NCBI RefSeq assembly: GCF_018219155.1
Contig: NZ_CP056123.1
Location: 1,559,505 to 1,623,504, forward strand
Source: Moritella sp. 24
Lineage (GTDB): Bacteria > Pseudomonadota > Gammaproteobacteria > Enterobacterales > Moritellaceae
Direction: 5' to 3'
Length of the DNA: 64,000 bases
The notes under the pieces were generated by a model, which did no database searches, was not told the origin of the DNA, and worked only from the letters and a program-made list of their open reading frames with translations. A program made the translations under genes and the position numbers. This document shows, one piece after another, positions 25,351 to 33,016 of the stretch (positions are counted from its first letter, which is position 1; each line of letters starts with the position of its first letter).

Positions 25351-26139
25351 GTCAGCAAGCCATTGCTGTTCGAAATCCTTCATCCGTAAGTGTTTACGGG
25401 AGGCTTCATGGGCCTGTTTGTGTTCTGCTGACGTAAATGGGCCTGCTTGACAGTAATGACAGCAGTCATCACCAAGCGCTGGTTGTTGTGTTAACTGCGA
25501 ACAGAGCGGATCTGGTAGCTGACTTGCAGTGCGGGGACTCCACACATAGGTAATGCCTTTGGTGTCTTTAACATGCTTATCACGATCGACATTACGAATG
25601 CGATATCCCGGAAAACGTGTAATGTCAAAATTCATTTCACCAAGATAGTTTATGTCGGTATTAAGCACTAGCGAGTGCTCAATATTCCATTCTGAATAGG
25701 GTTTAACATCTTTGCTGGTGATGTAGCAGAGTTGTGGCCCAGCTGGATCTAATAATTGCTCACTCGCGTTAATCAAAAAGTGACGTAAAAGGCGACGATT
25801 GAGCGTATTGATGCCGATGTTTCCACATTTTTCATTAAACTCTGTTTTTGATGTGAACCCTGGTACTAATGGAAATTGAAAAATAACCAGATCAAAGCTG
25901 TGCTTACTGACTGTCGACCAAGTCTCTGGTTTTGTAATATCAAACCCTGTTAATACTTGGCAATGGCGACCGAGTAATTGCTGATGAAAATCATCACCGT
26001 ACTTTGACTGCAAAGTACTGAGTGAATCATAAATAGTGGCAGTTAGGTGCTGCGGAGCATGATGCTGAAATAAAGCATTGGAAAATGATAAGTCACCATC
26101 GCCAACGGTTAAAATACGCCACTGCGGATCAATATACAT
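25336..26139 (-). CDS. BMT5-like Rossmann methyltransferase with C-terminal C2H2 finger
   Basis: 267 residues from ATG 26139. The N-terminus ILTVGDGDLSFSNAL is the SAM-binding signature of the BMT5/DUF2431 domain, best known from eukaryotic 25S rRNA uridine-N3 methyltransferases. Further landmarks agree: TIYDSLSTLQSKYGDDF, FDLVIFQFPLVP, NRRLLRHFLINASEQLL, YITSKDVKPYSEWNI and RFPGYRIRNV. The C-terminus adds a zinc-finger-like CCHYCQ...HKQAHEASRKH (about residues 228-255), rare in bacterial proteins. Likely an RNA-modifying enzyme; substrate unknown. Convergent with sitD, 130 bp from the divergent glycosyltransferase. Confidence 0.75.
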   Translation of the reverse strand: MYIDPQWRILTVGDGDLSFSNALFQHHAPQHLTATIYDSLSTLQSKYGDDFHQQLLGRHCQVLTGFDITKPETWSTVSKHSFDLVIFQFPLVPGFTSKTEFNEKCGNIGINTLNRRLLRHFLINASEQLLDPAGPQLCYITSKDVKPYSEWNIEHSLVLNTDINYLGEMNFDITRFPGYRIRNVDRDKHVKDTKGITYVWSPRTASQLPDPLCSQLTQQPALGDDCCHYCQAGPFTSAEHKQAHEASRKHLRMKDFEQQWLADLQTA

Positions 26140-26269
26140 GGTCAGAAACACTCACTCAAACTAGAAAACAGAATATTATACGGTAGAGCTACCAATAATT
26201 CACTTCAACAATGCCAATATCATTATTATTTCTATACTTAATTTTAACTCTCTTATTTAAGGTATAGCA

Positions 26270-27436
26270 ATGAAACATATCGCGATTGTTGTTCCCGAAT
26301 TTCCAGTTGCCTCTGAAACATTTATTGTCACCGAGATTCAAGCATTGGCAAAAACAGGGCATAAGATAACCGTGTTTTGCTTCATTAAGCGAGAGTTAGT
26401 CATCACACTACCTGAGCATGTCAATGTGGTCGATATTAATAGTGCATCAAATAAGGATGTATCCGCATTTGTCGCTAAAAGACCTGTGGCGATGACGAAG
26501 GCGCTAATTTGTGCCCAAAATCAACATGCCATTTCAACTAAATCATTATTACTCTACGGTGCTAAGTTAGCTTATCTTGCCAGTAAGCATGGTTGTGAAC
26601 ATTTTCATTGTCATTTTATGCATTGTAGTTTGGCGTATACATTAGTGGCTAGTCGATGGCTTGATATTACGACATCAAGTGTAGGGCACGGCCATGACGT
26701 TTATGCCAATAATGCTGATATTCAATTTAAGTTATCAGCCTGTGATTTTAGTATTGCGGTATGCCAAGACATGGTTGAAACATTTCAAAAATTAGGCGCA
26801 AAGCACACGCACTTGTTACATAGTGGTGTTGATATATCCCGATTTTCGTCACATAAATGCACTGAGCATAAGCAATTGGAGCTGTTATTCGTCGGGCATT
26901 TAGTTGAAAAGAAAGGCATTAATTATGCACTTGAAGCGTTATCACTTATTGCTGAGAACAAAAGACCTCATTTAGATATCGTAGGGCAAGGCCCCTCACA
27001 GAAGCAACTTTATCATTTAATTAAAAAATTAAAATTAAGCGCATTTGTACGCTTGCTTGGTTATAAAACACCACATTGGATTGCACAGGAGGGGGCTAAT
27101 TACGATGGTTTTATCGCCCCGTTTTGTGTTGCAGCAAATGGTGATAGTGATACGGGGCCAATGGTATTAAAAGAAGCAATGGCAATGGGCTTACCTGTTA
27201 TTACAAGTGATTTGATGGGGTGTAGTGAAATTGTAACTGAAGACACGGGCTATATTGTTGCATCGAAGGATATCATCGCCTTAAAACTTGCGATTGAAAC
27301 CTTCATACAATGTCAGCATAACGTGAGAGAGCAAATGAGACTACTTGCTAGGAAGCGAGTCGAGCAATACTTTAATGCACAAGTGCAAGCGCATCGGCTA
27401 TCTAAGTTAATCGAAGGAACCAGAATAAATGAATAG
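26270..27436 (+). CDS. Glycosyltransferase family 4
   Basis: 388 residues, GT-B fold. The acceptor domain (1-190) opens with VVPEFPVASETFIVTEIQAL, the classic start of GT4 family members acting on exported polysaccharide. The donor domain (~205-370) has LLFVGHLVEKKGINYALEAL, IVGQGPSQKQLYHLI, LLGYKTPHWIAQ and DTGPMVLKEAMAMGLPVITSD, where the EX7E motif binds the sugar-nucleotide phosphate. Cytosolic, membrane-associated. It overlaps the flippase gene by 8 nt, so the two act together in making and exporting a surface sugar polymer. Sugar specificity cannot be read. Confidence 0.85.
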   Translation: MKHIAIVVPEFPVASETFIVTEIQALAKTGHKITVFCFIKRELVITLPEHVNVVDINSASNKDVSAFVAKRPVAMTKALICAQNQHAISTKSLLLYGAKLAYLASKHGCEHFHCHFMHCSLAYTLVASRWLDITTSSVGHGHDVYANNADIQFKLSACDFSIAVCQDMVETFQKLGAKHTHLLHSGVDISRFSSHKCTEHKQLELLFVGHLVEKKGINYALEALSLIAENKRPHLDIVGQGPSQKQLYHLIKKLKLSAFVRLLGYKTPHWIAQEGANYDGFIAPFCVAANGDSDTGPMVLKEAMAMGLPVITSDLMGCSEIVTEDTGYIVASKDIIALKLAIETFIQCQHNVREQMRLLARKRVEQYFNAQVQAHRLSKLIEGTRINE

Positions 27437-28832
27437 TCTTAAAGAGATGCTTATTTATGGACTTGGTATCTTTGTATTGAAAGGACTTGGCTTCATTATG
27501 ATGCCAATTGTCACCCGCATGCTAACGCAGGTTGACTACGGAGAACTGAATTTTTTAGTGAGTATTGCGTCAATGATGAGCTTATTTTTGACGTTAGGTT
27601 TAGGTGATATCTTGTTTCGTTTTGCCAGCAGTCAGATTAAAGAAGATAACGATGCAGTGATGCGCCAATGCTTTAGGTTATCATTGCTATGTGCGACGGC
27701 CTTCTTGTGTTTAGCACTCCCTTTAAGTGGATTAATATTAACCTGGTTGCCCGTTACGTTACGTTTATTTGATCTGCAACTACTGTTAATTAGCTTATCG
27801 TTATCTTCGTTGCTTACCGTGCCTTATTGTTATTTTAGAATGACCCACCGAGCTGTGCCTTTTATGGTTTTTTCGGTTGCTCAAGGCATATTACAAACAG
27901 CACTTTCGATAGGGCTGCTTTTTGCTGGTTATGGCGTAACGGGGATGATGCTATCAAGTGCGATCAGTAGCTCAACAATCGCGATTGTGGTATTAATTTA
28001 TTTCCGTTCTCACCTGCTAGGGCCACGTGCTACTTTCTCTCTATACCATTACAGATATATCGCCTTTATTGTGTGTTCGGGCATTTTCGTTTACTGCCTT
28101 AATGGCGCTGAAAATTGGCTGGTGGTAATTCATTTGGGTAAGCAACAATTAGCCATCTTTTTTGCTGCAGGACAATTTGGACTCATGATTTCGGTCGCGT
28201 TCGAACCCTTCCGAATGTGGTGGTATGCAAGGCGGTTTCAAGTGCATGAAACAGATTCAAAACAAGGCGCTCAATATGCCATATTAGGCGTACAAGTCGG
28301 CATGTTATTCGCTGGTGGTATGTTGTTCATGGCTCCTGTTTTAATGGATTTCATGCTACCTGAAAGTTACCGAGACAGTATCAGTTTAATACCTTGGATG
28401 TGCTTGATCATGGCATTGCGATTTCACTCAGAGTTATTGAACATTGGCTGTTTTTTGAAGCAGAGTGCTAAATGGACATCGATTATTGATGGTATTTGTG
28501 CAATTCATTTGTTAACGCTTGGCTATTGGGCGGTTGGTGAATTTGGTCTTATCGGTTTATTGAATACGATGGTGTTGACTGTATTTATTCGTGGTGTGCT
28601 GTTTTATGTGATTAGTCAGCGTTTGGTGTATTTACCTTATTGTAAGTCACATTTGGCTACATCATGGATAATATTTACTATGCTACTAGTAGTCAATATG
28701 AGTAAAGTTGAAGGATATCGTGTTATCGAATTTCTTCTTCTCGCTGTCAATTTATTGTTATTATTGTATTTTTATCGAGATTTGTGGCGCGGAGTTCAAT
28801 TTACCAAATGGCAAAGACACATTTCTAATTAA
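27429..28832 (+). CDS. Polysaccharide flippase (Wzx/PST family)
   Basis: 467 residues with 12-14 hydrophobic segments. Start LKEMLIYGLGIFVLKGLGFIMMPIVTRMLTQVDYGELNF is the standard N-terminus of Wzx-type lipid-linked-oligosaccharide translocases in the MOP superfamily. It moves undecaprenyl-linked repeat units to the periplasmic face. Together with the overlapping glycosyltransferase it is a two-gene piece of polysaccharide biosynthesis; polymerase and ligase genes are not adjacent (a ligase-like protein is at 4375). The LuxO-like regulator follows 65 bp later on the same strand, suggesting a regulated exopolysaccharide locus. Confidence 0.8.
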   Translation: MNSLKEMLIYGLGIFVLKGLGFIMMPIVTRMLTQVDYGELNFLVSIASMMSLFLTLGLGDILFRFASSQIKEDNDAVMRQCFRLSLLCATAFLCLALPLSGLILTWLPVTLRLFDLQLLLISLSLSSLLTVPYCYFRMTHRAVPFMVFSVAQGILQTALSIGLLFAGYGVTGMMLSSAISSSTIAIVVLIYFRSHLLGPRATFSLYHYRYIAFIVCSGIFVYCLNGAENWLVVIHLGKQQLAIFFAAGQFGLMISVAFEPFRMWWYARRFQVHETDSKQGAQYAILGVQVGMLFAGGMLFMAPVLMDFMLPESYRDSISLIPWMCLIMALRFHSELLNIGCFLKQSAKWTSIIDGICAIHLLTLGYWAVGEFGLIGLLNTMVLTVFIRGVLFYVISQRLVYLPYCKSHLATSWIIFTMLLVVNMSKVEGYRVIEFLLLAVNLLLLLYFYRDLWRGVQFTKWQRHISN

Positions 28833-28897
28833 ACGTTTTATGAGAGTCTAGCGTTGTAGGTATGTATCATAAGATATAGGTGACAAGGAGTCATAAC

Positions 28898-30388
28898 ATG
28901 GGGTTTACTGCGTTATTAGTCGAAGACAGCGCTTCCGTTGGTGCAATTTATAGTGCTTATTTACGCACTGAAGGAGCAAAAGTTACTCATGTTAAATCTG
29001 GGCGAGATGCGTTAATCGAATTGACTCAGTGGCAACCTGATTTACTGATTTTAGACATACAATTACCTGATATGTCTGGCATGGATATCTTAGCGACAGT
29101 CCAGCAGCGGCATCCTGATATTAGTATTATTATGATTACTGCTTATGGCTCTATTGATATTGCTGTTGACGCGATGCGAGCAGGGGCATTTGATTTTCTT
29201 GTTAAACCCTTTGATGCAAAGCGCCTTTCTATCACAGTGCGTAATGCGCTCAAGCAGCGACAGCTACTGAGTTTGGTTGCGAATTATGAAAGTAGTTTAC
29301 CTAAGAACAACTACCAAGGCTTCATTGGTGAATCACTGGCAATGCAGGCGGTATATAAAACGATTGATTGCGTTGCCAGCAGTAAAGCATCTGTTTTTAT
29401 TGTTGGTGAAAGTGGCACTGGTAAAGAGGTGTGTGCACAAGCTGTACATGATAGTGGTATACGTAAAAATAAACCTTTTGTTGCCCTTAATTGTGCCGCA
29501 ATACCAAAAGAATTAATTGAAAGTGAAATATTCGGTCATATGAAAGGCGCCTTTACAGGGGCGACGTCTAACAGAGATGGTGCAGCGACGAGAGCTCATG
29601 GTGGCACACTATTTTTGGACGAAATATGTGAAATGGACCTTGATTTACAAAGTAAATTGTTACGATTCATTCAAACCGGCGTATTTCAGCGCGTTGGTGG
29701 TTCACAAGAAGAATGCGTTGATGTGCGCTTCATTAGTGCAACAAATAGACAGCCTTGGAATGAAGTAACTGCGGGGCGTTTTCGTGAAGATCTTTTTTAT
29801 CGCTTGCATGTTATCCCTGTTGAATTACCACCTCTACGTATGCGTAATAATGATTGTCTTCTTATCGCGCAGAAATTATTGGCTGATTACAGTAGCGAAG
29901 AAGGGAAAAAATTTAAGGGCTTTGATAGTAAAGCGATTGAAATAATTACGAACTATTCTTGGCCGGGTAATGTTCGGATGTTACAAAATGTTATTCGTCA
30001 AATTGTTGTCTTAAATAATTCGGAATTAGTCACGGTCGGCATGTTACCAATAGAAATGCTGCAAGAGAATAACTCTGATACTCAGAAAAAAAATGCCCAG
30101 CTGTTACCTTATGATGGTTATTTAAACTTATTACCTCCACGTGATAACTTATCGACGTTAATGCCTGCCGAGCATGATAATTTTAAATCAGACAAAGTAA
30201 GGCTGATCCGAGATATTGAGGTGGATATCATTCCATTGTGGCAAAGTGAAAAACAGATCATTGAAAATGCAATTGAACATTGTGATGGTAATGTTCCGAA
30301 AGCCGCTGCATTGCTTGATATTAGCGCTTCGACTATTTATCGTAAACGACAGAGTTGGGCGCAGTTAACCTCGATTAACGCTAATTAA
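28898..30388 (+). CDS. LuxO-like sigma-54-dependent response regulator
   Basis: 496 residues from ATG 28898 (AAGGAG 7 nt upstream; the longer form beginning at 28880 would contain this SD). Receiver with phosphoacceptor Asp53 (LLILDIQLPDMSG) and MITAYGSIDIAVDAM...VKPFD; AAA+ domain with Walker A VGESGTGKE, GAFTGA loop binding sigma-54, Walker B GGTLFLDEICEMD, and WPGNVRMLQNV; C-terminal Fis-type HTH (GNVPKAAALLDISASTIYRK). Collinear with Vibrio LuxO (phosphorelay regulator of quorum sensing), and equally with SypG, a LuxO relative that turns on symbiosis polysaccharide genes. No luxU is adjacent. The neighbouring polysaccharide genes favour a SypG-like role, so no symbol is given. Confidence 0.85.
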   Translation: MGFTALLVEDSASVGAIYSAYLRTEGAKVTHVKSGRDALIELTQWQPDLLILDIQLPDMSGMDILATVQQRHPDISIIMITAYGSIDIAVDAMRAGAFDFLVKPFDAKRLSITVRNALKQRQLLSLVANYESSLPKNNYQGFIGESLAMQAVYKTIDCVASSKASVFIVGESGTGKEVCAQAVHDSGIRKNKPFVALNCAAIPKELIESEIFGHMKGAFTGATSNRDGAATRAHGGTLFLDEICEMDLDLQSKLLRFIQTGVFQRVGGSQEECVDVRFISATNRQPWNEVTAGRFREDLFYRLHVIPVELPPLRMRNNDCLLIAQKLLADYSSEEGKKFKGFDSKAIEIITNYSWPGNVRMLQNVIRQIVVLNNSELVTVGMLPIEMLQENNSDTQKKNAQLLPYDGYLNLLPPRDNLSTLMPAEHDNFKSDKVRLIRDIEVDIIPLWQSEKQIIENAIEHCDGNVPKAAALLDISASTIYRKRQSWAQLTSINAN

Positions 30389-30422
30389 TAATATATATCC
30401 TTTTTGTTTAAATAGTGCTTTA

Positions 30423-30465
30423 CATGATAATGATTTTCAAATATAAATGAGAATCATTATTATTT
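30423..30465. promoter_or_regulatory. Tandem Fur boxes
   Basis: ATGATAATGATTTTCA (from 30423) and AAATGAGAATCATTATTATTT (30445-30465) are two close matches to the Fur consensus, the second ending 10 bp before the ATG of the TPR-like gene. Confidence 0.8.
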
Positions 30466-30475
30466 GGGGTGTTTT

Positions 30476-30904
30476 ATGCAAACTTGGAAAGTGTTAATGG
30501 AAAATGGCAACCGCTGTTTTAATGAAAAATCTTGGCTTGATGCTGAACTTTGTTATCAGAACGCAATTGAGCAGATAACGGTGAGTTGGGAAAGTGATCC
30601 CGAGAATGAAGAACTGCTTATGGGGTGGATATCTGGTCAGCATAACTTAGCGGCTTTATATGAAGAACAGGGCCAGCATTACACCGCACTACGGTATTTA
30701 ACCATGCCGCATCAATGGATGATGTCATTGCTACGTGGCGAATCAGTATCAAATTCTTTTAAGGCTTTAGCAACGCAAGCTGTAAAAACGACGTTAATAC
30801 CACTATTGGATTTTAGTCATCGCCATCCTATTTGTGAATCTTGCTTTGACGCATTACAAATATCGCCAGATTGGCTTAAAGATCCCCATCCAACTATCCA
30901 TTAA
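30476..30904 (+). CDS. TPR-like protein, Fur-regulated, function unknown
   Basis: 142 residues from ATG 30476 (TTGGGGTG SD just upstream; the TTG-started longer form would cover it). Helical, with a tetratricopeptide-like start: GNRCFNEKSWLDAELCYQNAIEQI and HNLAALYEEQGQHYTALRYLTMPHQWMMSLL. There is a C-terminal pair HPICESCFDALQISPDW with CxxC that may bind metal. No signal peptide, so cytosolic. The tandem Fur boxes immediately upstream and the Fur-linked small membrane protein following 18 bp later suggest a metal-homeostasis role, but no family name is recognised with certainty (a DUF of vibrios is possible). Confidence 0.65.
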   Translation: MQTWKVLMENGNRCFNEKSWLDAELCYQNAIEQITVSWESDPENEELLMGWISGQHNLAALYEEQGQHYTALRYLTMPHQWMMSLLRGESVSNSFKALATQAVKTTLIPLLDFSHRHPICESCFDALQISPDWLKDPHPTIH

Positions 30905-30922
30905 TTATACTTGGCAGGTCAT

Positions 30923-31135
30923 ATGAGATTTATATCTGCGCTACAAAGGGTGTGTTTAGTATTCGTATTATCTTTGGTTAATCCACTAGGTTTTGCTTAT
31001 GCGGGTTATGGTAGCCATAAGGTATTGCTTTGTTTAACGCAATTATTGTGGAGTTTCCCTGTCATTTTAGCGGTGCTTTATATTGCGGTATGTGTTCGAC
31101 GTGCTAATCGAATAACACTAAAACAAAGTAAGTAG
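30923..31135 (+). CDS. Small membrane protein, paralogue of 20667-20876
   Basis: 70 residues from ATG 30923 (GCAGG upstream). Same architecture as the sodN-linked protein: N-terminal hydrophobic leader (RVCLVFVLSLVNPLGFAYA), a short outside loop, a TM helix (LTQLLWSFPVILAVLYIAV) and a basic end VRRANRITLKQSK, which shares RRANR with its relative. The HSGHDHSDP metal-like motif of the other copy is reduced here to GYGSHK. Downstream of the Fur-controlled TPR-like gene, so part of the same response. Confidence 0.65.
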   Translation: MRFISALQRVCLVFVLSLVNPLGFAYAGYGSHKVLLCLTQLLWSFPVILAVLYIAVCVRRANRITLKQSK

Positions 31136-31163
31136 TTGGGTTGATAATGGAAGGGTTAGCTGA

Positions 31164-31194
31164 TTATCAGGCCTGCGATTGACAGACCTGATAA
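31164..31194. terminator. Bidirectional hairpin between small membrane protein and gltS
   Basis: TTATCAGGCCTG / CAGACCTGATAA, a 12-bp stem with one wobble and a 7-nt loop, followed by AATATTTAAT. Lies between convergent stops. Confidence 0.75.
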
Positions 31195-31203
31195 ATATTT
31201 AAT

Positions 31204-32427
31204 CTACCCTATAAAGCTAATGTAGCCTTGCAGGATAATTAAGTTCACGATATCAATAAAGAATGCACCAACAATCGGTACGACCATAAATGCTTGTGGT
31301 GATGGACCGTAGCGAGATACGAGCGAGCCCATATTCATTACAGCTGTCGGCGTTGCGCCTAGACCAAAACCACAATGACCACCAGCGATAATCGCTGCAT
31401 CGTAATTTGAACCCATGATTTTAAAGGTGACAAAATACGAAAAAATAGCTAACACGACTGCTTGAACCGCTAAAATGATAAGCAAAGGTAGCGCTAAATC
31501 AAATATGTTCCACAATTTAAGGTTCATGAGTGCCATTGCTAAAAATAGCGAGAGGGCGACGGTACCAAGAATATCAACCGCTTCACTGTTTACTTTATAA
31601 CTTTTGGTTACTTCGGTTGTATTTGTGAAGATCACACCTAAAAATAATGCGTATACAAAGTCAGGAATTCTTAACCACGTGATGTTAAGTAAGGAAACGG
31701 CTTGTTCAACATAACCTGCACCAACGACACAAGTTAACAGAATGAACAGTGTTTCAATGATGCTCTTACCGGTAATACGATCTTCTTCTAATTCATTGTA
31801 TGTCACTAATTCCGGGAATTGCTCATGGTGATTAGTACCAATGCCATACTCTGACTCTAAGTTGTTCTTGGCAATAAGTCGCTGTGCAACTGGGCCACCG
31901 ATAATGCCACCAATAACTAAGCCAAATGTTGCCGCAGCCATAGCAAGTTCAAGGGTATTCATTCCGTACATGTCACTGAATGTTTGTGACCACGCAGCAC
32001 CTGTACCATGACCACCCGATAATGTAATCGAGCCAGCTATTAACCCGAGGATAGGTTCTAGGCCAAGCATTGTCGCTAAACTCACACCAATACCGTTCTG
32101 AATAATAATGTAGAGTGATGCGACAGCTAAGAAAAGGAAAACCTTAGAGCCGCCTTTTAGTAGTTGGGTATAACTAGCGGCAAGTCCTACCGTGCTAAAG
32201 AACATAAGCATTAATGTACTTTGCAAGGGAAGAGAGAATTCAAGTGTAATGTTTTGAAAGTGTAAAATAGTAATTATAATCGCCACGATCAAACCGCCGA
32301 CAATCGGTTCGGGGATATTGAATCGTTGTAGTGCGGGGACTTTTTTATTAACGAGATGCCCTAAAAATAAGACTAAAAATGCGATTAAAAAAGATTCTAG
32401 TTCACCAATTGAATAAATAGTATTCAT
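31204..32427 (-). CDS. gltS: Sodium/glutamate symporter
   Basis: 407 residues, ~10 TM helices with the inverted-repeat GltS fold. Marked by the two reentrant-loop-like motifs GSITLSGGHGTGAAWS (N half) and IIAGGHCGFGLGATPTAVMNMG (C half), and by IPEPIVGGLIVA near the start. Imports L-glutamate with Na+ across the inner membrane, fitting a marine organism. Length fits E. coli GltS (401). Monocistronic and convergent with the iron-linked gene pair. Confidence 0.93.
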   Translation of the reverse strand: MNTIYSIGELESFLIAFLVLFLGHLVNKKVPALQRFNIPEPIVGGLIVAIIITILHFQNITLEFSLPLQSTLMLMFFSTVGLAASYTQLLKGGSKVFLFLAVASLYIIIQNGIGVSLATMLGLEPILGLIAGSITLSGGHGTGAAWSQTFSDMYGMNTLELAMAAATFGLVIGGIIGGPVAQRLIAKNNLESEYGIGTNHHEQFPELVTYNELEEDRITGKSIIETLFILLTCVVGAGYVEQAVSLLNITWLRIPDFVYALFLGVIFTNTTEVTKSYKVNSEAVDILGTVALSLFLAMALMNLKLWNIFDLALPLLIILAVQAVVLAIFSYFVTFKIMGSNYDAAIIAGGHCGFGLGATPTAVMNMGSLVSRYGPSPQAFMVVPIVGAFFIDIVNLIILQGYISFIG

Positions 32428-33016
32428 ATTACCTCTTGGTTTTTATCAGCCTTACTCATCTGCACTAAATCAAAAGTACATTAAATCGAAATGAAACCGA
32501 ATTGAGTAAGCAGACTATCATGCTGATTTTATGATTGAAGTTGAGATTTAACACCGAACATATTGTATGACAGAATAAATCCTGACATTGATATCAACAG
32601 TCTCATGAGTGATGACCGGATTGTTTGTTCAGAGTGTCAAATCGCCTATTAAATACCTTAGGTGCCATACCTAAGTTCGTAAACAAACGTTAACCCTGTG
32701 AGCGGTTAGGTTTGCAGTATAGCTATCTATTATGGATAGGTTTAATAAAAAATAGTTGCTGAATATACCATATTTTCATTTTTATTCATTATTTATAGCC
32801 AAAGAACAATATTTGAACTAGAAGACTCTCTAATAACACCTAAAAAACCACATAAAATATGTGCTTACCATTAATTACAATAAAATACTTTATTACTTAT
32901 CTTAAATGTGCACTTTTAGTGAAAAATAAATAGAAATACTAATGAGAATGATAGTAATTCTCATTTGATCTTGGTAGTATGCTCGCAAATCAGTTATGAC
33001 ACTTGAAGGAAGAAAC
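32428..33016. other. 589-bp divergent intergenic region (gltS / hutA)
   Basis: It carries the upstream regions of gltS and hutA. Seen: a small hairpin CTTAGGT-GCCAT-ACCTAAG at 32657-32675 on the gltS side, a strongly AT-rich middle, and the Fur box at 32941. Nothing else was recognised. Confidence 0.6.
32941..32965. promoter_or_regulatory. Fur box upstream of hutA
   Basis: Perfect inverted repeat AATGAGAAT / ATTCTCATT around GATAGTA, an excellent Fur-operator match, 51 bp before the hutA start. Confidence 0.85.

Noticed and set aside
28898-30388. Assignment as true LuxO with a Qrr sRNA nearby
   Set aside because: No luxU and no recognisable Qrr-like RNA in the flanks, and the neighbouring glycan genes leave a SypG-type role equally likely.
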